From Chamaecrista fasciculata (Eukaryota > Streptophyta > Magnoliopsida > Fabales > Fabaceae): a DNA stretch of 64,000 bases. Location: the NCBI GenBank assembly GCA_003254925.1, contig QANZ01029231.1, forward strand, positions 67,748-131,747. The letters run 5' to 3'. This document shows positions 11,150 through 24,100 of this stretch, in pieces (position 1 is the first letter of the stretch; each line of letters begins with the position of its first letter). The position numbers and the translations under genes were made by a program. Below the pieces are notes generated by a model. It made no database searches and was not told the origin of the DNA. It worked only from the letters and a program-made list of their open reading frames with translations.

Positions 11150-12132
11150 AATTCTATGTATGATAGGTTTTTTGTTTCATGAAAATAGAATTTGGATGCA
11201 TTTATGCTATATGAAAAAGTTGCTTGTTAAGACATCACAGTGGTAATCTAATGGATTATTTTAGTGTTCATTTATTATATATATTATCTAAATGCTGGCT
11301 TGACAATATATATATTATCTAAATGTTGTTATTTGTCAAGCCAACGGATGTTGGAAAGATGTTTGCATGCATGAATGTTAAATATTTGTCCAAGCCACAT
11401 GATTTCTACAAAACTTTACATGTTTTTACTAGTCTTTGGACTATTTCTTTGATGTCGGAGGCAGTATCTTTGTCGCTGGTACATTGATTCATACCAAAGT
11501 GCAAGAGAAGTTAAATAAAGTGCATTCATGCTTGTTTGAATTCATTCAAGCACTTTCATATGTTATCAAATTCAATAGAGGTAAAGAGTATGTAGTTATT
11601 AATAAATTATGATGGAGATCTAATCTTCCTACTTCTCTAAATATTAGAGATTGCTTGGATTTAAATACATGATAGAATTGTGTGCCAATGATATCGATTT
11701 TGCCTATATAAATATTTTGCAAGTTTTATAGAATTGATGGGTACTTATCCAAAGAAAATAGATTATGTAGAGTCACTAAATCTTGTGCAAAATTCTTCCG
11801 CTGTGTTTGGAATTCTTTGTAGTCAAAGTATTTATAGTTGTTTTCTATTGCATTGAAACTACAAAATGATGGAAACATTGATGTTGCTAATACAATAAGA
11901 CATTTTTTTTTTACCTTCACTTTTAAATTCACCACACAATTAATTTATAACAAAAGAAAAAACAGTTGTGGACAAGTCAAGTACTCATATACTCTTGACA
12001 TCCGGAATGTTCATGGAGATACTCCAAATTCTCAGCAATTTTATTCACTCAGTGCAGCCTATGGGGGTTTACAACAAGCAAAAGTATTCCAGTACCAAAC
12101 AAACAATCCTCTCAGGCAATGAACCATCAATA
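11150..12132. other. Downstream flank of the mutase gene
   Basis: This region lies 3' of the minus-strand mutase gene and probably includes its 3' UTR near 12132. No other gene was recognised. The plus-strand open frame at 11838-12122 has no motif and is interpreted as chance. Confidence 0.4.
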
Positions 12133-15100
12133 TTATGATGGTCCTACAAATTTGTCCAACGCAGATGTATCCAAACCTGCAAACTCTTTAACGGCTGCAA
12201 CCACAGCAAGTGCAAGCTTTATAGCATCTTCATTACTTGGTGCCTACAGTATAAAGAATATTCATACAAAATTATTGGCAACTTGCAATGTAATCACAGT
12301 AGGTTTACTACTGATTGTAAGGTATATATATAAAAGGAAAAGGCCAAAGTCTTATTTTGGTCCCTCATGTTTGCTCAAGATTCGTTTTGGTACCTCAAGT
12401 TTCCAAAAACTTCCACTATTAGTCCCTGACTCTTTTCCATCCACTTTTTTAGTTAAAAAAAAAGGAAAAAAACTAACTTTCATCTCACAACAATTTTTCT
12501 CTTTTGCATTAAAGTCCTTCCCTTTTGTAAAAGAGCATAATTGTAGGGAGATGAAAGTTAGTTTGTTTTCCCTTTTCTTAACCGAAAAAGTGGATGGAAA
12601 AGAGTCAGGACTAACGGTGGAACTTTTTAGAAACTTGAGGGACCAAAACAGAACGAAAAAAACTTGAGGGACCAAAACGGAACTTTGAGCAAACATGAGG
12701 GACCAAAATAGGACTTTGGCCAAAGGAAAATGTCTGCAGTAACACAATTGCAATTTGGACCAAAATACACTGGTGGTTTGGTAGTTATAATGAAGGTGCA
12801 TCTAATGAGTGGCTATGAAGAACTCTTACCTCAATATTAAGTGGAAGGACAGGGTCATGGAGCGAGAGTCTAAGAAGGAACCATCCACCGTAACCAGAAA
12901 CCCGAACCTGATTTGCAATTAGAATGGAAAAACAGTAAATGAAAATAATTTGGAACGCAATGAAACCCAGCAAACCGATTAGACTATTAGCGTACAATGG
13001 ATCTGTATTTTACTATTTTTCCATTTGATGATCTAGCCTATATCATAATAGTTTTACCACTCTTGAAGATTCATTATAATTAATGTTAACAATTCCAAAT
13101 CTAGCAATAAACAAGGTTATGCATACCCCTTCATAATTTATGGGGGCCTTTTGTAGCTTTGGATCTGAGCTAATTGAGTTCTCCAAGTGCTTCAGCACAA
13201 CTTCTCCATAATCCCGAAAGGATCTGAAAGCTCTAGCTTCTTAGTGGGTCTGAAATATAAGCATATGGATGCATTATAACAGGGAATCTGTCGGCAGTGA
13301 CTTACCTTCCATTGAGATCTGGATGATTTTGGTTGATCTTCAGTCTTAATTCCACAGAGAGAGCTGGTTCCTGAAGTCCGTCTATTAAATCGGTCAACAC
13401 CTTGCTTCCACCACCACTTCCTGAAGCTCTTGCCGAGGCAAGTTTGTTTAAGATCTTAACCTGCATGTTACATACAGACAAACGGCCAATTCCTTAAAAA
13501 AATGAAATGGAAAGTGATATGAGTCAAGAAAAAACAATAAAAGGAACCACAAGGGATAACACTTGGAAAATATGGAACAGTTCTCATAAATTGTAATAAT
13601 GCTTTACACAGTGATAAGAGGAGTATTTATAGATAGATGCAACTCCTCAATTAATGCACGAAGCATCAGCAACATAGAACGTGGCCTAATCTATGGGAAC
13701 ATGCCGATACAGCAGTAATTATGAACTGACATAAACAAAAATAAAGCATAAATAAACATAATGCAGAGAGATAGATGGACAATGGGTAGGTAGAACGTGC
13801 AGCAGTGAGCACTTCCCATCAAAACATGTAACCATGGGGTATGCCCAACAACTGCAACAGAGATGAAGTTTACTGGACTTCAGTCTTCTTTGGGTTTCTT
13901 TGAGTCCGCTCTTTCTTCAACCGCACAACTTTTGAACTCCACTTGCTTTCTTTCAGGCTTTCGAGAGGCCAGATCTCTCCCACCAAAAATTCTCAATATT
14001 TTCTTTCAGGCTACTGTAACTGCCTACAAATACCTTTCAGCAGTATCCATATGAGGAGAGAGAATGCAGAGATGGACACTGCTGAAATTTAAACAGCAGT
14101 ATACATCTTTCAGGCTCATCCAAACATACTCTAGGCTATAATTTAACATCTTAAACTTTTAGATTGAGTGATGCTTTAAACAGCTAACTCCTTTAATTCA
14201 TTTCAAGGAGATCCTTCCTAAAATCCCATACATTTAAAATGCAATGTAAAGATGTAAAAAGCTAGATGACATTCAACCAAATTGAGAAGACATGGTTTTG
14301 GATACCAAAATGATAAAATTCTCAATGAACAGTGTTGACTAGGTAATGCAACTTTTATAAAATCCTACCATTAAGTATGCACCATCATCAAGCCAGTGAT
14401 TCTCCTTGAGAGCCCCATGTCCACTGGTTTCAATTGCCAGATGAGACTCCTCACCAACTGAATTCTGTTAGCAGCAATTTGCTTTATTAGCCACATTTTT
14501 AACTTCAAACATGGAAAATAGAAATTGAAAGTTCAATAATAATAAGGAAGCTAAGTGTCTAGGCAATAATTTCTGTTATCATCTTATCTATATGTCAATA
14601 ACTGACAGAACAAGATGGACAAGTAATAAGACCTTTCTAAACCAAAAGTACGAAACTTAATCAAAATTTATAAGGTCCAAATTCCACAAAATAGTGCAGT
14701 AAAGAACCCATGGAAGGCCTTCCTCACTTGACTAAGAATATCATACAGTTTATAGAATTGCTTAATAGACAACTGCAGAACTGCGCATCTCACCAAACGA
14801 ATTGCTTCGTCAATCACATTTTTGTAGCCCCTCTTGAACCGGTGATGTTTGCCACCTTAGAAGAAATATCAGCTAGCAAGTTACTACACATTTTTTAAAT
14901 AAGATTACTATGAAATTCAAATTGAAACAAAGAAAAGGTTTAAATTATTTTAGTGACTGACAGATATAGGGATGGAAATAGCTTATGATTATGCCAGATT
15001 AAATTCCTTCATACCAAGTTTCTTCTCAATAAATGTGGTGAGACCATCAGAAGTCACACTGTCCGTGACAATAGTTGTTCCAGGATGCTACAGAAAATGA

Positions 15101-18100
15101 CAAAAGGAAAAGATCAAGTAAGACGCGATATTTACACAAACCTCAGATGAACTTGTAAGAACTACATGAAAGATAGCTTAGAAAAGCCTTACTTCCTCAA
15201 GTACAATAGCTGACATTAAGGCAATTAAACGATTCCGATTGAATTCCTGGCCAGTGGAGTCCACAGCAGCAGATCTAGATGAAAGTGATTATTTTATTTT
15301 ATTTTCCAAAACAAAGAAGTAAGACGTTAATGACATCCATAAGTGAGAAAAAGCTTTACCTGTCAACATCTGTGTCAAAGATAATTCCAAGATCAGCTTT
15401 GTTATCAAGGACAGCCTGGGTTATAGCTTTCATTGCTGTCTTGTCCTCTGGATTGGGGATATGATTCGGAAACAAGCCTGAATCAAAAATAAATTCATAC
15501 TTAATTTCACAATTACTATACCCAGCTCAACCATTCCTCCAAAGATAGATACTACCATCTGGCTCCAAAAATTGACTTCCAGAAGTAATTGCACCCAGTG
15601 GTTCAAGCACTTTTGCCTGATTAATCATAAATAAGAAACATCTATCATTAAAACGTATGCAAGCACTAATAACCTATTTAGAGAAAGCAAGTTACAAAGT
15701 TCAGTATGATTTTATTTTACAGTCAAGTACATTTACATATTTGACTGTAGAAAAGAAACGAAGCTAGGAAGGGGAGTCAGATTTTTGCTTATGAGTAACT
15801 AGTGGAAGTTTAAAATTCTTATATGTGAGATCTGTATGCAATTTTACAGTACCAGATTAATATCAATTTCAGTGAGTCAAATATGTTAATCAAACACAAA
15901 TAATTAACTAAATCTGTTTGATGACTTAACAGGGCAACAAAGTTCAACTCATAAAGTACAAACTCAACTTTCTAAGATTTATTAGTGAGACAGTCAGAGA
16001 CCCAGGGAAATTAAATTAAGCATTCATGCATCCAGCCTAGCTGTTTAGAAAAGGGAGATGTATGTCACATTTTACAAGGTGCAGCAATGACCTGGATCCT
16101 CTGCAGTCTCACTTTAGTGCATTTTCATACAGTGTAGAGAGAGAAAAAATTAGTGGGACCCACACTTCTCTCTCTAACTCTTCCATTCTCTCTCTACACT
16201 GCAGAAAATTTAGACTGTAGAGGATCCACTCTCGTGCAGCAATACCCATCCTGTACTTTCTTCCAATTGATTTTCTGACAAATTGTGTGAACATCATTTC
16301 GACAGTGCACTTCTAACAACTGTCAAATTAAGCGCAGAAAAACCAGATGCTTTAGTTGATAGTATATTGATGAGAAGGTTTTATTCTTCCGGTTTGCATG
16401 TTCCCTTTCGAAATTAGATAAGAAAAAGAAATTCTGAAAATATTTTATGTATATTCCATTAACAAAAGGGGACTATATATACAAGATTAGGGTTCTATAT
16501 TAGGAATGGAAATCCCTTGATACTAGCTATAATCTAATCCCTAGAAATCACACTAGTTGATTACATGACTAATTATGTACAATCCTTAAAACTCCCCCTC
16601 GAGTTGGAGCACAGATGTTGATCATGCCCAACTTGTTACAAATATAATCAACCCTCACCCCATTTAAGGCTTTAGTGAAAGTATCTGCTAACTAGTCTCC
16701 AGTCTTGACATATGCTGTGAAAATTAACTTTTCCTCAATCTTTTCACAAACGATATGACAACCAATCTCAATGTGTTTAGGTAGCGAAGTCTTCAATCCA
16801 ACTTCTCCAAGAAGTTGTATCCACACAACCTCACTTGTTGTCTAAGCCACAGCCCTATACTCTGATTCTGCACTAGAACGGGAGACTACATTATGTTTCT
16901 TACTCTTCCATGAAATCAAATTTCCTCCCACAAAAACAATATCTAGTTGTAGATCTCCTGTCCGCCTTGGACCTACCCAATTTGCATAAGAGAAACACTC
17001 AATATTAGTGTGCCCATTGTTTCCATACAACAAATCACGTCCTTGGGCACCTTTCAGATAACCAAGAATTTGTTCCAATGCTTGGCAATTAGTTGGACAG
17101 GACATAAACTGACTAACAATGCTAACAGAATAAGCAATATCAGGGCGAGTAATTGTGAGATAATTTAATTTCCCAATGAATCTTCTATACTTCTCAGGGT
17201 CTTCAAATGGTTCACTATCATCCTTCAAGAGCTGCAAGCCTAGGGTCATTGGTGTGCTGCAAGGCTTAGCTCTTAACTTTCCTGTTTTTGCTAATAGGTC
17301 AAGACTATATTTTCTCAGAGATAGAAAAATACCTTTCTTGCTCCTCATAATTTAAATTCCCAAAAAGTACTTTAATGGCCCCAAGTCTTGATAAATCACT
17401 GTACGTGTTGAAACAAAGTCCTAGTGCTTCGTCCAGAAGATTTACTAAGGTAGTGATGAAGTTTGGGCTACTCAAGTGCAAAAGTGACCACTCAGTCTAA
17501 CTACCTCTAACAATGATCTACTTTGTAGTAGGATCCTAAATTAGACAGTGATCGGGAAAGAATGACATAACACAATTTAAGTCACGAGTGAGTTTACTAA
17601 CTAAAATCCAATAAAATAAAAAAATTGGATAAACTTAATACTAAATTTAAGGAAAGAGAAGGGATTGGGATTGACAATTCTTGAGCCAAGGACACGCGAA
17701 GTGAAACTATTTGCAAAGGTAACGTGAGAAATGGAAGAATAAGTTTGAATGGTAGAGAAGAGTTTTGGATTACCGATCATGTGCTCTATAGGTCCTGAAT
17801 CAATGACTCAATTAGAGGATGATGAAAGCAAACATATAGTGGACTTACCTGATTCAGCAATAGCTAAAACATGAGGACAAGGAACGCGAACAACCTTACT
17901 GGCCATCTAAAGAAATCTTGAAGATACTAAATGAGAACAAATAAGTCTTAAACAACTATCAATGGAGACACGAATGAGCTTGATCAACAATAATACAATA
18001 TTCAGACCAACAAAATCCACCACAAAAGCACAGCAAACAGAGTACAAAAGCACACTCTGGAACGACAAACCGAACGAGGCCCAATCAATAACCTCAAATA

Positions 18101-21100
18101 AAAGAAATGGTGGTTGGAATAGCAAATTGCCAAACATCACACGCTGAAAGCCAAATAATGAGACCGAGTCAGCAACCGAATGCTGGAATCCGAGAATTGG
18201 CCGGTTGGAACCTCCCCTTTCCTCCTATGCCAACGATGTAACAAACGGATGCTCAGAAATTCTAGGCCCTAATGTGCAGTGATGTTCTGCACTATTTTGA
18301 ACTTCAAACAGCTACAAATGCCAAAAGAACCCTAAGGCTTTGATAGCATGAAATTAGATAAGAAAAAGATTTTGAAAATATTTTATGTATATTCCATTAA
18401 AAGAGAGGGCTATATATACAAGATTAGGGTTCTATAATAGGAATGGAAATCCCTTTATACTAGAAAAAAACTTTAACACTAAAAATATTCACAAAAAAAA
18501 CGTTGGGAGATGATAGAGACTACTTACGGCAAAAAATCCTCCAGCCCCATTACCCGCATCCACAACTATATGGAATCCCTCTAACGGCTTCTCTGTAGAT
18601 TGATAATATCATAAAAATGTTACTAAAGAAGATAACGTATAGCATACATACATACACGCATGCGAGTGCGCACACACACACACAAATCATAAAATTGACA
18701 AATCAGCAAAAGAAGATCTATAATATAATAGAAAGACTTCGTATGGGACAATGTGCTTCTATTAACTTCACTTCATTTGATGAAAAACCGGATATTGATA
18801 TCCCAAAAATATATTAACTTTGATACACTATTTCAGGGAATTCATACCAATATTTCCAGCCGCCTTGCGGACTGCCTTCACCAAATCAGATGTATACACA
18901 TTCATGTAATCTGCTCTCTTTATGAATCTCAAAGCCTTTTCTTCTGAATTCATTAAAATCTCAGCTGTAAATTGATTGTATATGTCTGCAGCTCGCTCTA
19001 AAATGTCTCTAATGTCAGCCTTCCCAAGCCCACCACCATTTGTGAAAAATTTAAATCCATTCCTGTTGAAAGGTAGATGACTTGCTGTTCATAGAAGAGA
19101 GCACTTAATAATTAGTGGATGAATAATATTCAAAACTAGTATATCCATGTACAATTTTTAAGTTATCGCAATTTCTAGAGTAGCATTTGTACCACAAAGT
19201 AGTAAACAAGAAATGGTATATAATACTTGCAATATTTATATTAAAATGGCAAGAAAATGAAACTATTCAATCTAACATATTGCGATTTTGGTATCCCGGA
19301 ATGTTATAATTTGGTACTGATTCTATTACAGTTTCAGTTTTGTGGTTATTCTATTAGGTGGTTATTTCTGTTTTGTTTTACATTTGCTGTTTAATATAGC
19401 TTATGTAATTTTCAGTTAGTTAGTTAATATAGCTTATATCATTTTCGTGTGCCTTCTGTTTTTGGTTTTCAGTACTTCGTAACCTTTATTGATGATTACT
19501 CTCGTTGTACATGGTTGTATTTGATGAAATCTCGTTCTGAGGTTTTTGATATCTTCCAAAGTTTTTGTGCTGAAATCAAAACTCAGTTTAACACTTCTGT
19601 TTCTATCTTGCGCTCTGATAATGCTAAGGAGTATTTGTCTACACCCTTTAGGAGTATTTGTCTACACCCTTTAAGACCTTTATGACCTCTCAGGGAATTC
19701 TACATCAGACATCTTGTCCTTATACCCCACAACAAAATGGGATAGCCGAACGTAAGAATCGTCACCTTATTGAAACAGCTCGCACTTTACTTATTCATAA
19801 TAATGTCCCTACCAAATTCTGGAGTGACGCAGTTCTTACTGCATGTTACCTGATCAATCGCATGCCTTCATCAACTTTAAATAATCAAATCCCTCATTCC
19901 TTGTTGTTTCCTAATGATCCTCTTTATCATCTTCCTCTTCGTGTCTTTGGTTGTGTTTGTTTTGTGCATGATCTAACCCCAGGAAAAGATAAACTCACGG
20001 CCAAATCCATCAAGTGTATTTTTCTCGGCTATGCTCGACTCCAAAAGGGCTACCGATGTTATTGTCCAGCAACTCAAAGGTGTTTCACCTCTCCTGATGT
20101 GACCTTCTTTGAGTCTACTCCATTCTTCGAGTCACATGTGTCTTCTAGTCCTCCTGCGACTGAAGTCCTTCCTGTTCTCCCAGAACCTTCACTCCAGGAA
20201 CCACCTAGTCCTCCTCTTCAGACATATCATCGCCGCCCGCGTCCCGACACCACAGGTCCTCCTTCTGACTCACAACCTTTGTCGGCTCCACTCGTTGCTC
20301 CGATCCAACCTCCACCAGAAAGTCCTCCGATTGCCATTCATAAAGGTATTCGTTCCACTCGTAATCCTCATCCTGTTTATAATTTCTTGAGCTATCATCG
20401 TTTGTCTACTCCATATTATGCCTTTGTGTCTTCTTTGGACTCTGTTTCTATTCCTAAGACTACAGATGAAGCTCTTGCACATCCTGGGTGGAGGCAAGCC
20501 ATGCTTGATGAGATGTCTGCTTTACATTCCAATGGTACATGGGACTTGGTTTCTCTTCCTCCTGGAAAGTCTCCGGTTGGTTGTCGGTGGGTCTATGCAG
20601 TCAAAGTTGGTCCAGATGGAAAGGTTGAACGACTCAAAGCTCGTTTGGTAGCCAAGGGATACACCCAAATCTTTGGCTTGGACTATGGTGATACTTTCTC
20701 TCCAGTTGCCAAAATTGCTTCGGTTCGTGTCTTCTTATCAATTGCGGCTATTCGTCACTGGCCACTTTATCAGCTTGACATTAAGAATGCCTTCCTTCAT
20801 GGTGAACTAGAAGAAGAAGTCTATATGGAGCAACCACCTGGATTTGTTGCTCAGGGGGAGTATGGGAAAGTATGCCGACTTCGCCGCTCTCTTTACGGTC
20901 TCAAACAATCCCCAAGAGCTTGGTTTGGCCGATTCAGTTCTGTAATTCAAGATTTTGGGATGACTCGCAGTGAGGCGGATCACACAGTCTTCTTTCGCCA
21001 TACTGCAAATGGCAAGTGCATTTACATGGTCGTATATGTGGATGACATTGTTATCACAGGCGATGATGATGAAGGTATTGCCCAACTCAAACAACATCTG

Positions 21101-24100
21101 TGTAACCACTTCCAAACTAAAGATTTGGGAAAGCTCAAGTATTTTCTGGGAATTGAGGTTGCCCAATCAAGTACTGGTGTGGCCATTTCACAACGGAAGT
21201 ATGCACTTGACTTGTTAGAAGAGGCTGGCATGATGAATTGCAAACCAATTGAAACTCCAATGGATCCGAATGTTAGACTCTATCCAGGACAGGGGGAGCT
21301 GATAAACAATCCTGAAAGATATCGAAGACTTGTGGGAAAACTGAATTATCTCACTATCACTCGTCCAGACATATCGTTTGCTGTGAGTGTAGTCAGTCAG
21401 TTTCTACAATCACCATGTGATAGTCATTGGGATGCGGTTGTTCGGATTCTTCGCTACATTAAAGGAGCGCCAGGACAGGGATTATTATATGAGAATAAAG
21501 GAAACTCCCAAATTGTTGCCTTTTCAGATGCTGATTGGGCTGGTTCACCAGATGATAGGCGATCCACATCTGGATATTGCGTTTTAATTGGGGGTAACCT
21601 AGTCTCTTGGAAAAGTAAGAAACAAAATGTGGTTGCAAGGTCTAGTGCAGAAGCTGAGTATCGGGCTATGGCTTTAGCAACTTGTGAATTAGTATGGTTG
21701 AAACAACTTCTTCAAGAGATGAAATTTGGAGACATACACAAAATGGAGCTGGTATGTGATAACCAAGCAGCTATGCACATTGCCTCAAATCCAGTGTTTC
21801 ATGAAAGGACCAAACACATTGAAATTGATTGTCACTTTATTAGAGAGAAGATTCAGTCCGGATGCCTTGCTACTCGGTTTGTTAATTCAAATGATCAGCT
21901 GGCAGATATTCTCACTAAATCTCTCAGAGGTCCTCGAATTAAATATCTATGTGGCAAGCTTGGTGCATATGACATATATGCTCCAGCTTGAGGGGGAGTG
22001 TTGTGAATATTTGTATTAATTAGGATATCAATTAGGAATTGATTGTATAGCAATTAGGGATTGATTGTAGCTGAATATTTATTCTCATTTATCTTGTTTC
22101 CTAGAATAGATTGAAAACTCTTGTATAAATACCCTATCATTTTCATGAATAAGACAACACAATTTCTCTCACTTATCAAAGTTGTTGCAAAGGTATGAGT
22201 TATAAATACCTTACATTATGACCTCTAGGCATACACACTGATTGTATCATTCAGTTTAAAGGTGGAATAAAAGTGCCTGAATTATTTCCCTCACTTTCTC
22301 TTCTCTCTTCTCTCTTCTTGCTTTCTCACCTCTCTTCTCTAAATTCTCTGTTTTTGTGTTCTTGTTGCCCAGTCCAAGAAACCTACATTTTTGTGTTTCT
22401 TTTGTGCCCTAAAGGTTCGTAAACTCTACAAGTGCTATCAGAGGCAGGTTCTTGGCAACAAGATTTGGAGACTACTGTCAGCCATTGCTAGGTGTGACAT
22501 AAAGAAGATTGATGGGCACATCAACTTCTCCATTTGAAAGGTGCAAATGTCAGCTGTGCTGACCACAAATGGGCTGTACAGAGCCCTTAAAGAGAAAGCT
22601 AAAAAGCCAACCTCCATGGATGAAGAAACATGGAGTCACATTGATAGAAGAGCACTTGCAGCCATCCAACTTTGTCTTTTTGAAGAGGTATTGCGAGAAG
22701 TGATTAAAGAGACTACTACCGCCGACATTTGGAACAAATTGGAGGACCTCTACATGACAAAGAATCTAGCTAACAAGCTTAGACTCAAAGTTAGGCTTTT
22801 CCACTCAAAATGGCTGAATCTACAATAAGAAATCATCTAGATGAATTCAATTCTCTACTTATTGATTTGGAAAATCTAGATGTCAAAATAGAAGATGAGG
22901 ACAAAGTTGTCCTATTGGTTGTATCTCTTCCTTCCTCTTATAGACATTTTCAAGAGATTATGTTGTATAGTGCTAATTTTGATTCACTTTCTTTTGAAGA
23001 TGTAAAATCAAACTTGTTGTCCAAAAAAAAGTTTGATTTGGATGCTCCACATAAAACGGCCATTTAATTGCATTCAAATGGTCACTAGTAGCAGTTGATT
23101 AAGAGAAAATAGCAGAATCAAAAGGCTATGGAACCATAAACTAGCAATAAAATAGAAACATAGACTAGCATTCGAGAGGCCAGAACTCTCCCATTGTTCA
23201 CCTCATTCTGATTTGCTGCAAGCCCATTTTCATTAGGCCCAGCTTTGATTCCTCTTCTCTTGTAAGTCTTTAAGCTAGTAGTTGCACCACCAGGCCCATC
23301 ATTATTTAAATTATATGATTAATGACAATAGTGGTAGAGTAATCTTATTAAAGTAGCATATGGACTATTAAATGTTTCTGGGGAAAAGAGAACAATAATG
23401 CTTAGTTGATAGTTAAAAATAAGGCTGTCAATTTCATACATTCTTGCTAGGGATGAGGAAGGTTTCCAATCTAATGAGGCAATGAATCACGGGGTTATCC
23501 ACAACCATTTGGATAACAAATGGTTAATTGGGTTAGAAGTGATTCTAACCTTATATGACCCAAACCAAACCCACTTATTTGCCAACCTTTGCTTTTGGTA
23601 TGAATTGAAAAGTTTATTGACCTAGTATTTGAGTAAGTGGAATTTGAATCAACATATTTGACAGGATTATATAATAGGGTCATGTGAGAAGAATCAATGA
23701 AAGATAGGCACAACCCACTTGGATGATGAACCCTAGAAAGTGTGTAAATCCAGTGTCTGTCTATTTCCTCACATAACAATCATTTAAGCCCCTCACATGA
23801 CAGAATCAGTATCTCATATAAAGCCAATGGGGACATTAAATAATAGAGCATGTTAAAGGTAAAATGCAATTCCATGGAGTCTAGGGCTCCATATACCTAA
23901 GCTTAAGCTTCTAGGTTGAAATAAAGTAATCAATTCATGAATTCAAAATATACCTGTTATCATAATGGACCCATCAACAGGACAAAAAAATGCATCATCC
24001 TTTGTGAGAGTGCTATTGAACATGGCTGGTGTAGATGCTAATCTACAAAAAGGTACAAAATATACAGGTTCATTTGAACATCAAAAAGCTAGGAGAAAAT

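Noticed and set aside
12119..12667. 182-codon plus-strand frame
   Set aside because: It lies antisense to the last exon of the mutase gene and runs into the Mutator MITE. The minus strand encodes the expected C-terminus.
16842..17348. A host gene inside the mutase intron
   Set aside because: The motifs are those of copia RNase H and the segment lies between LTR remains.
20109..20651. Frames overlapping the copia linker and reverse transcriptase
   Set aside because: They are out-of-frame shadows of the 777-codon polyprotein frame.
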